DNA of 20,631 bases from Patescibacteria group bacterium (GTDB lineage Bacteria; Patescibacteriota; Saccharimonadia; CAILAD01; BJGX01), in contig SICB01000007.1 in NCBI GenBank assembly GCA_009691555.1, positions 1 through 20,631 of the forward strand, written 5' to 3'. Every line of letters begins with the position of its first letter. Within the stretch, counting starts at the first letter, position 1. This document shows positions 8,067 through 13,709 of the stretch, one piece after another. The notes beneath the pieces are model-generated. The model saw only the letters and a list, made by a program, of their open reading frames with translations, did not search any database and was not told the origin of the DNA. A program made the translations under genes and the position numbers.

Positions 8067-8143
8067 TCAATAACCGCACTAGCAAGCCGCCCAAAAAAAA
8101 GCACTCTAAGCTCACCACCGTCCTGAACTAATAAGTAGTGAAC

Positions 8144-8180
8144 AAAAAAATACTCGCCCAGAAAAAATTTTCGGTCGAGT
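8144..8180 (-). terminator. Second leftward terminator
   Basis: Read leftward, ACTCG(A)CC pairs with GG(G)CGAGT with one internal mismatch and an A/T inner stem, and is followed by a run of seven Ts (As at 8144-8150 on the + strand). It lies directly downstream of the stronger terminator at 8200-8243. Confidence 0.6.
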
Positions 8181-8199
8181 CTTGTTATTATTTGCCTAT

Positions 8200-8243
8200 A
8201 AAAAAACAGGTTAGCTTGGGCCTCTGGCGCTCGCTAACCTGTT
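8200..8243 (-). terminator. Strong leftward terminator (small RNA and aldolase transcript)
   Basis: A perfect 11-bp stem, AACAGGTTAGC at 8205-8215 and GCTAACCTGTT at 8233-8243, followed in the leftward direction by a seven-T tract. It ends the putative small RNA starting near 8288 and would also end read-through from the aldolase gene. Confidence 0.88.
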
Positions 8244-8288
8244 GTGGGTCTTTGTTTTTGTTTTTGAGTAATTTATGTGTGCAGCACT
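8200..8288 (-). ncRNA. Putative small RNA of about 90 nt
   Basis: Inferred from a consensus leftward promoter at 8295-8324 and a strong terminator at 8200-8243. The predicted transcript starts near 8288 with AGTGCTGCACAC, has an unstructured A-rich middle (CAAAAACAAAAACAAAG) and ends in the terminator hairpin, whose loop can form a smaller GCC/GGC stem. It contains no ATG and no plausible peptide. It is not recognised as 4.5S RNA or another known family. An alternative is that this is the old promoter of the decayed kinase gene, now cut off by a terminator. Confidence 0.5.
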
Positions 8289-8294
8289 GGTACT

Positions 8295-8378
8295 ATAATA
8301 ACGCTTAAGGTTGGGGTCTGTCAACAACTTTTTTAGACTTTTTTTAACTTTCTTTAATAATTTTTTAGACTTTTTTTG
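8295..8378 (-). promoter_or_regulatory. Consensus leftward promoter with UP-element-like A-tracts
   Basis: Leftward TTGACA (8319-8324), an 18-bp spacer and TATTAT (8295-8300). Directly upstream lie two copies of the same A-tract repeat, on the + strand TTTTTTAGACTTTTTTT at 8329-8345 and 8361-8377, spaced 32 bp apart (about three helical turns). On the transcribed-direction strand these are AAAAAAAGTCTAAAAAA blocks at the position of an UP element. The stretch lies just after the aldolase stop codon. Confidence 0.65.
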
Positions 8379-8381
8379 CGT

Positions 8382-9377
8382 TCAAGCGCACTCGCCGTTA
8401 CGGGCGGCGCTATTGCGGGCTAGCAATTGGGCGAACTTAAGCTGGGCTTTCTTGATATTGTTTTGGTTGCCATGCCATATTTTTAGGGCTGGTTCCTGTA
8501 CGGCTCTCGAGTAACTGTAGGTAATAGGCCAGGGCTGAGTACCGATAGCTCCGATTGCGTTAAGGTTATTGCTGGCCTGATCGGGCGACTGCCCACCTGA
8601 TAAAAATACAATTCCACCAACCTCACGCGGCACTGCGGCATTGAGGACCTTCAGCGTTGCGTCGGCAACCTGTTGGGGGCTACTAACATCAGCGGCATCC
8701 TTACCTGCCAAAACCATGCTGGTTTTGAGTATCAAACCTGTTAAATCGACCTTCATAGCGGCCAGTTCCTCGAATAAAACCTTTATAACTAGCTCTGTCG
8801 CCCGGCCAGACTCAGCTAAGCTGTGGTCGCCATCATAAATTACCTCTGGCTCGACTATTGGTACCATTCCGGCGGCTTGCACAATCGCTGCATAGCGGGC
8901 CATGACGGCCATATTGGCCCGCACCACAGCCGGAGAGGGGAGGTCGACACCTATAGTAAAAGCACTGCGCCACTTGGTAAAACGAGCTCCCATAGCGTAA
9001 TACTCGGTGAGTCGTTCGGCCAGACCGTCGAGCCCCTCGGTGATGGTCTGGGGGGCGAAATTGGCCATTTCAACCAAGCCTTTATCGACCTTTATACCTG
9101 GTATAATACCGTTTTTGGTGAGAGCTTCGGCAAAAGTCAGGCCACTATCAGTTTGCTGGCGGATGGTTTCGTCGTAGAGTATTACACCCGAAATATAAAG
9201 CTCGATATTGGGCGACATGCACAATAATTGGCGCCACTGGAGCCTAGACTCGTCTGTGCAGGCAATCTTAAGGGTATCAAAGCGCTTGCAACACGACTTA
9301 GTGCTTTCGTCGGCAGCCAAAAGACCTTTCGGTGAGGCCATTAGTTGCTGCACTATAGCTGAAAGCGACTGATTCAT
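8382..9377 (-). CDS. Class I fructose-bisphosphate aldolase
   Basis: This 331-residue cytosolic enzyme cleaves fructose 1,6-bisphosphate to glyceraldehyde 3-phosphate and dihydroxyacetone phosphate through a Schiff base. It is the animal/plant-type class I aldolase, slightly shorter than the usual 340-360. Motifs: GLLAADEST (18-26, Asp23), GIKVDKG (94-100), GARFTKWRS (130-138, Lys135), VPIVEPEV (172-179, Glu176 and Glu178), LILKTSMV with the Schiff-base Lys218, and FLSGGQS (258-264). The Lys135-Glu176-Lys218 spacing equals that of muscle aldolase K146-E187-K229. The family's usual LLKPNMV is LILKTSMV here. The promoter TTGCAA-17-TATGCT ends 6 nt before the ATG, so the message is probably leaderless. 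Transcription would end at the terminators at 8200-8243 and 8144-8180. Confidence 0.95.
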   Translation of the reverse strand: MNQSLSAIVQQLMASPKGLLAADESTKSCCKRFDTLKIACTDESRLQWRQLLCMSPNIELYISGVILYDETIRQQTDSGLTFAEALTKNGIIPGIKVDKGLVEMANFAPQTITEGLDGLAERLTEYYAMGARFTKWRSAFTIGVDLPSPAVVRANMAVMARYAAIVQAAGMVPIVEPEVIYDGDHSLAESGRATELVIKVLFEELAAMKVDLTGLILKTSMVLAGKDAADVSSPQQVADATLKVLNAAVPREVGGIVFLSGGQSPDQASNNLNAIGAIGTQPWPITYSYSRAVQEPALKIWHGNQNNIKKAQLKFAQLLARNSAARNGECA

Positions 9378-9383
9378 GCCTCT

Positions 9384-9412
9384 AGCATAAGCCTTATGCT
9401 TTATTATTGCAA
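9384..9412 (-). promoter_or_regulatory. Aldolase promoter with overlapping palindrome
   Basis: Leftward TTGCAA (9407-9412), a 17-bp spacer and TATGCT (9384-9389), 6 nt before the ATG. The -10 box forms half of a perfect palindrome, AGCATAA/TTATGCT around GCC (9384-9400), which could be an operator for a repressor of the aldolase gene. Confidence 0.6.
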
Positions 9413-9527
9413 GATTAGCAGCCTAAAGCAGCTTACTGGGTACATATACTGCGTGCGGTAGCATTTTATATATGTAGATTAGTGGCGCATCTACAGATGT
9501 AAAAGCAAAAAAAAATGAATAAATAAA

Positions 9528-9974
9528 TTATTTCTTGGTGTTGTCGAGCCGAGCATCGCGCAACATCGACTGGCGCTTTTTGGTTTCGCGCTTGTCGTAG
9601 AGCTTTTTACCACGAGCCAGCGCTATTTCGAGCTTCACACGGCCGCGTACAAGCCCCACAGCAGTCGGAACCACGCTGAGATGCTCGGCAGTACCACTTT
9701 CGATGATTTTTAGCAGTTCTTTTTTGTGCAAAAGCAGTTTGCGCTCGGCCTCGGGGTCGTAATCGGCGCTATTTGAGGCCTGTTTGTAGGGGCTAACGTG
9801 GGCTTTTACCAGATAAGCTTCGTTGTTTCGGATCGATATGTAGCTACCCTTGAGGTCAATATGTCCAGCCTTGATGCTCTTGACTTCGGCTCCAGTCAAT
9901 ACCAAACCAGCCTCAAATTTGTCTTTGAGTTCGTAGTCGTGCCGGGCTCGGCGATTGGTGGCGATAATCTTCAT
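9528..9974 (-). CDS. smpB: SsrA-binding protein SmpB
   Basis: SmpB binds the tRNA-like part of tmRNA, completes its missing anticodon arm and delivers it to stalled ribosomes. From the ATG at 9974 the protein has 148 residues, a normal length. It starts MKIIATNRRARHDY and has the oligonucleotide-binding-fold motifs GLVLTGAEVKSIKAG (23-37), YSADYDP-type loop DYDPEAERKLLLHKKE (71-86), GLVRGRVKLEIALARGKK (107-124) and the basic C-terminal tail from YDKRETKKR onward that enters the mRNA channel. A TTG at 9992 would add six residues encoded by the -10 box itself, so it was rejected: TATAAT at 9981-9986 lies 6 nt from the ATG, giving a leaderless mRNA. It is divergent from argS. Confidence 0.97.
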   Translation of the reverse strand: MKIIATNRRARHDYELKDKFEAGLVLTGAEVKSIKAGHIDLKGSYISIRNNEAYLVKAHVSPYKQASNSADYDPEAERKLLLHKKELLKIIESGTAEHLSVVPTAVGLVRGRVKLEIALARGKKLYDKRETKKRQSMLRDARLDNTKK

Positions 9975-9980
9975 AGCTTG

Positions 9981-9986
9981 ATTATA
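9981..9986 (-). promoter_or_regulatory. -10 box TATAAT of smpB
   Basis: A perfect leftward TATAAT lies 6 nt before the smpB ATG. Only 22 bp separate it from the rightward TATAAT of argS, so the two promoters must compete for polymerase. Confidence 0.65.
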
Positions 9987-10008
9987 GCTCAAATCCTAGC
10001 TTTTGCGA

Positions 10009-10014
10009 TATAAT
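10009..10014 (+). promoter_or_regulatory. -10 box TATAAT of argS
   Basis: A perfect TATAAT lies 10 nt before the ATG at 10025. The ATG at 10013 lies inside this box, so it cannot be in the main transcript. Confidence 0.6.
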
Positions 10015-10024
10015 GATAAGTAAT

Positions 10025-11638
10025 ATGCAACACCCCAAAGACATTTTTACCGATATCTTGACTGATATCACCACAAAAGCCTTTAATTCGGTTAGCCAAT
10101 CCGATATTGGCCACAGCATTAGCCATTGCGACGCTCAATTTGGCGATTACAGCACCAACATCGCCTTCAAGCTCTCCAAGCTCGAAGGCCAGAGCCCATC
10201 TGATGTAGCCCGAGGCATCGTTGATAGCCTAAAACAGCATAACTCCATCGAAGCAGCCGAATTTGCGCCACCTGGATTTATCAATGTCACTCTCATTAAC
10301 CAGCTTTGGCTCGATTACGCCATGTCGTTTAATACCAGCTTTGCCCATAGCCAGCTAGGCAAGGGGCGGTCGATTCAGATAGAGTTTATATCAGCCAACC
10401 CAACTGGCCCGTTGGTCGTCACCAACGCCTGGCAAGGGTACTATGGCGATATTTTATCGAACATCTACGATTCTCAAGGCTACAAAACCAACCGCGAGTA
10501 TTACCTCAATGACGGCGGCAATCAGCTCATAGCCCTCGGCAGGGCCGTGCAACAGTCGATTGGTGTTGAGTTCGATGCCGAAATCTCCGCCAATCTGTAC
10601 AGAGGGGATTATATCGATAATACTGCTGAAATAATTACAACAGAAATGGGCTCAGTAGAGCAAATTAAGCAGTCTGAGCCGTCAGAAATTGGCGCCAGGG
10701 CAGCAGAGATTATTATGGAAACCTACATCAAGCCCGACCTAGCCCGACTGGAGGTTCGCCATGATTCGATTTACTCCGAAAACAAACCAGATATCAAGAA
10801 AACTCTGAAGCGCCTGCAAGAGGCCGGCCTGACCATCAAAAAAGACGGCGCCACCTGGCTAATTGGCTCAGAAGTTGGGCTCAAACAGGATGAAGTGCTG
10901 GTTAGATCGTACGATAACGGCGATAGCTATTTTCTTAAAGACATCGCCTACCAGCTGGAGCGCCTCGAAGAGCGCGGCTTTAACGAAACCATCACGATTG
11001 TCGGGCCCGACCACCATGGGCAGGCCATTAGACTCATTAATACCCTGCGAGCGCTTGGCCATGAGAGCTTCACCGAGATATCTACCCAGACGATCAGGCT
11101 CATCAAGGACGGCAAAGAGTTTAAGATGAGTAAGCGTAAGGGCAATTATATTTTGCTCGATGACTTTTTGAATGAAGTCCCAACCGAGGCCGCCCGCTTT
11201 TATTTTGCTATGCGCGATACCAATACGCACATGGACTTTGATATTGACCTAGTTAAGGAGCGCTCCGCCAAAAACCCGGTCTATTATTCGCTCTACGCCT
11301 ATGCCAGAGCCTGCTCGATTCAAGCCAAAGCCACCGAGCAGGGCATTGCGCCTGCCAAAAACCTCAAGGGCTACCAGCTGACGGTGGCCGAAAAGCAACT
11401 TACCCTGGAGCTATCCAAGATAGGCGAGCTACTAGAGGAGATTACTAGCACGCACAAAGTTCATCAGCTGTTGCACCAGACGGTAGAGGTCGCCAGAGCC
11501 TTCCACGACTACTACGAAAAAGAAAGAATCGTCGGCAATCCTAAGGCCGCCCAAAAATTAGTCTTTATTGCTCAATTTAAGCTTGCCTACCAGGCGATAT
11601 TCGCTATTATAGGCGTTGATTTGCTTCAAAAAATGTAG
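10025..11638 (+). CDS. argS: Arginyl-tRNA synthetase with degenerate HIGH motif
   Basis: This 537-residue class I synthetase charges tRNA-Arg. The N-terminal Add-1 domain is recognisable (FGDYSTNIAFKLSK), followed by the Rossmann-fold core with FISANPTGPL, then REYYLNDGGNQ, DNGDSYFLKDIAYQLER, VGPDHHGQAIRL, the KMSKS loop KMSKRKGN (367-374) and RFYFAMRD. The C-terminal anticodon-binding helices end at VDLLQKM. The feature to note is the HIGH position: after NPTGPL the family has HVGH or HIGH, but here residues 131-134 read VVTN, followed by AWQGYYGD. The surrounding frame is intact, so this is not a frameshift. The start at 10025 is preferred over the ATG at 10013, which lies inside the -10 box. 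It faces the next gene's 3' end 34 nt away. Confidence 0.95.
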   Translation: MQHPKDIFTDILTDITTKAFNSVSQSDIGHSISHCDAQFGDYSTNIAFKLSKLEGQSPSDVARGIVDSLKQHNSIEAAEFAPPGFINVTLINQLWLDYAMSFNTSFAHSQLGKGRSIQIEFISANPTGPLVVTNAWQGYYGDILSNIYDSQGYKTNREYYLNDGGNQLIALGRAVQQSIGVEFDAEISANLYRGDYIDNTAEIITTEMGSVEQIKQSEPSEIGARAAEIIMETYIKPDLARLEVRHDSIYSENKPDIKKTLKRLQEAGLTIKKDGATWLIGSEVGLKQDEVLVRSYDNGDSYFLKDIAYQLERLEERGFNETITIVGPDHHGQAIRLINTLRALGHESFTEISTQTIRLIKDGKEFKMSKRKGNYILLDDFLNEVPTEAARFYFAMRDTNTHMDFDIDLVKERSAKNPVYYSLYAYARACSIQAKATEQGIAPAKNLKGYQLTVAEKQLTLELSKIGELLEEITSTHKVHQLLHQTVEVARAFHDYYEKERIVGNPKAAQKLVFIAQFKLAYQAIFAIIGVDLLQKM

Positions 11639-11648
11639 TTTTCTAATT

Positions 11649-11684
11649 ATGTTGGTGTAGTAAAAAAAGCAACTACTTTTGTAT
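11649..11684. terminator. Weak hairpin between convergent genes
   Basis: GTAGT and ACTAC flank AAAAAAAGCA and are followed by TTTTG. This could serve as a weak terminator for argS and lies partly in the 3' end of the opposing gene. The stem is only about 5 bp. Confidence 0.3.
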
Positions 11685-13643
11685 CTTATATGTAATAATT
11701 TTCTTATCAGTATTTATAAATAACTGACCACTTTTTGGCTCCACAGCAAATGAATATATCGGGGCGTTGCCTTCAAGTGCGTAAAACCTCACAAAATTAG
11801 CCGAATCGGAGCTGATGGTGAGTAGGGCGAGCTTGTTGGAGTCTTTATTAAGTAGCATAAAGTAGCCAGATTCTAAATCGAAGTAGCTGTCTTTGATATC
11901 GCCAAAACTAGCCGGCAAGCCGTTGGTATCGTAGCTACTCTCGGTTCCTTGCTCGAACAATTTAATCTTATTGGCTTGGGTTATGAATATATTGCCATTG
12001 ATCATCAGCGAGCTAGCGCTAGCAAGGCTTCCGGCACTCGGAGACTTTAGGATATTGGCTTTGGAGCCAAGATTTAGCCCAGATTTTACATAGCGCACTA
12101 TCTGCGACTCGCTTGGCACCAGCAGATACAGGTTGCTCAGATAGCTTTCCAGATCAACCGCCCCACCCGGATCTGTCTTTAGCGATTGCAGGCCGCTCGT
12201 CGGGTTGTACTGCCACAAGTTACTAGCTCCAATCGCTATTAGGCCGGTATCGCCTTGGTTAGTCAGCGCTTTGGCACCCACCAAATCTTTATCCTTGGCC
12301 TTAATACTCGGAGCACCGAGCAGCGGGTTGATTGCTACGATAGCCCCACCCACAGCGTCGAGGCCATATAAGCTGTTATCGACCCACATCATAGCCACCA
12401 GCTTGGCTTGCTCGATGCCAAAGCCGTCAGCTAGCTTAATACGCGTCGTATCAGTTATTTTGTCTTCGACGATTGTTAGCTGACCACTGACATCGGAGTA
12501 ACCACGCTTAATTTTATTAGAGCGGGCCAGCTGGTTGAGCTTATCTTGGTCGGATTTGCTGATTTTAGACAAAATCTCACGGGCTTTATCGACACTTTCC
12601 TGCGCAGACTTAGAATTATTTTTAGATAAGGAAGTCTGTGCCGAGGCAATCAGCGTGCTGGCATCGTCTAGCTCTTTAGATGCACTAGTGCCACTATAAA
12701 CTGACGAAAACCCCCAAATTACACCGAGAACAATTAATATAGATATTATTACAACGATAAATGCTTGCTTGGGGTTGGGGTTGATGTACTTCGACCAAAA
12801 CCTAGTCCAGCCGTGCTTGGATTTGGATAAAACTGCTGGCACCACCTTAGTTTTGGTATTAGAGGCCGATTGTTTAAGGCCGCGTTTTAGCTTTTGGCCG
12901 CCTCTTTTTGTGTGGCCCTGAAGCGCAACCAGAATATTATTGATTTTGGCCTGTGATTGTTTAGGGATATCATCTGGAGTCTGCCGCAAGAGGTCTTTTG
13001 GTATTGGCGACTTCTCGGCCTGAACCAGTAGGACGCTATAGGGAACTTCTTCTGGTAGCTGCAGGTTACTAAGGATGTCCTGGCTTGACTGCTCGATGGA
13101 CTGGTCTGATACAATCTTGCCCAGCTCCGACTGAGTCAGGCTGGCCGTCACAGCCTTGCTGGTTAATATGATGCTATCCCCGGATTGCACCTTACCAGAG
13201 CCGATCTCCCTAAATTTATTCTCCGTACTCTCTGTTGTTAGGCTTGTGGCGCTACCCTTACGGGAATGGATCATTGTCAATTTGCCGATATTGGCAAATA
13301 GCATCTCGTTGGCTACTATAGCGACCAAACCAACGTTGCAGGTGCTCTTGGAATTGCTGATAAGCTCATTGACCGATCGCAAGCACAGCTTGAAACGATT
13401 ATCAAAGCCGGTCTCGATACCACTCTCATAAAAAGCCTTACCACAGCCATCGAGGAACTTATCTAGGTCGATCCTCTTATCGTCGTCGTGGTATTCGAAT
13501 AGCAAGTATAGGTTGCCAGCCTCGGAGCTGGTATCTGGGGATGGCTCAAACCCAACAGCAAAAGACTCCGCCACAGACTTGAGGGGACGCTTTGGTCGGT
13601 GATTGATTTGAATATGTCTAGTGAAGATTTCTTTGGCATCCAT
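11673..13643 (-). CDS. Membrane protein with PP2C-like pseudophosphatase and extracytoplasmic propeller-like domain
   Basis: A 656-residue protein of unknown function. Residues about 20-210 resemble a PP2C phosphatase fold: VGLVAIVANEMLFANIGKLT (104-123) sits where PP2Cs have their NxGDSR strand, and SGDSIILTSKAVTASLTQSE (154-173) matches the GDxxLLxSDGL strand. The metal-binding residues are gone (GDSR is GKLT; SDGL is SKAV; no DGxGG near the N-terminus), so catalysis is unlikely. A basic linker (about 243-290) leads to one membrane span (294-316), then an Ala/Ser/Lys-rich helical segment (320-372) and a beta-rich C-terminal domain with propeller-like repeats (GLIAIGASNLWQYNP, LYLLVPSESQIVRYVK, YFMLLNKDSNKLALLTIS). 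This implies a cytosolic sensor-like head and an external domain. The start at 13643 is chosen because AAAGGA lies 7 nt upstream; the in-frame ATG at 13661 is only 4 nt after the -10 box. Confidence 0.75.
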   Translation of the reverse strand: MDAKEIFTRHIQINHRPKRPLKSVAESFAVGFEPSPDTSSEAGNLYLLFEYHDDDKRIDLDKFLDGCGKAFYESGIETGFDNRFKLCLRSVNELISNSKSTCNVGLVAIVANEMLFANIGKLTMIHSRKGSATSLTTESTENKFREIGSGKVQSGDSIILTSKAVTASLTQSELGKIVSDQSIEQSSQDILSNLQLPEEVPYSVLLVQAEKSPIPKDLLRQTPDDIPKQSQAKINNILVALQGHTKRGGQKLKRGLKQSASNTKTKVVPAVLSKSKHGWTRFWSKYINPNPKQAFIVVIISILIVLGVIWGFSSVYSGTSASKELDDASTLIASAQTSLSKNNSKSAQESVDKAREILSKISKSDQDKLNQLARSNKIKRGYSDVSGQLTIVEDKITDTTRIKLADGFGIEQAKLVAMMWVDNSLYGLDAVGGAIVAINPLLGAPSIKAKDKDLVGAKALTNQGDTGLIAIGASNLWQYNPTSGLQSLKTDPGGAVDLESYLSNLYLLVPSESQIVRYVKSGLNLGSKANILKSPSAGSLASASSLMINGNIFITQANKIKLFEQGTESSYDTNGLPASFGDIKDSYFDLESGYFMLLNKDSNKLALLTISSDSANFVRFYALEGNAPIYSFAVEPKSGQLFINTDKKIITYKIQK

Positions 13644-13665
13644 AAGCTTATCCTTTTTCATTCTT

Positions 13666-13674
13666 ATTATACCA
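13666..13674 (-). promoter_or_regulatory. Extended -10 promoter of the pseudo-PP2C gene
   Basis: Leftward TGGTATAAT fits the extended -10 form TGnTATAAT. Initiation near 13659 gives a leader of about 16 nt that carries AAAGGA, the ribosome-binding site for the ATG at 13643. This promoter lies 19 bp from the opposing -10 box of the helicase gene. Confidence 0.6.
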
Positions 13675-13690
13675 TCTGTCTGTATTAAGG

Positions 13691-13696
13691 TATGAT
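13691..13696 (+). promoter_or_regulatory. -10 box TATGAT of the helicase-nuclease gene
   Basis: TATGAT (5 of 6 to consensus) lies 13 nt before the ATG at 13710. The upstream ATG at 13692 lies inside the box, which rules it out as the main start. Confidence 0.5.
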
Positions 13697-13709
13697 AGAT
13701 ATTGAAATT

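Noticed and set aside
8329..8377. CRISPR-like or mobile direct repeat
   Set aside because: Only two copies of an A/T-tract unit with a short spacer; the position directly upstream of a consensus -35 explains them better as promoter elements.
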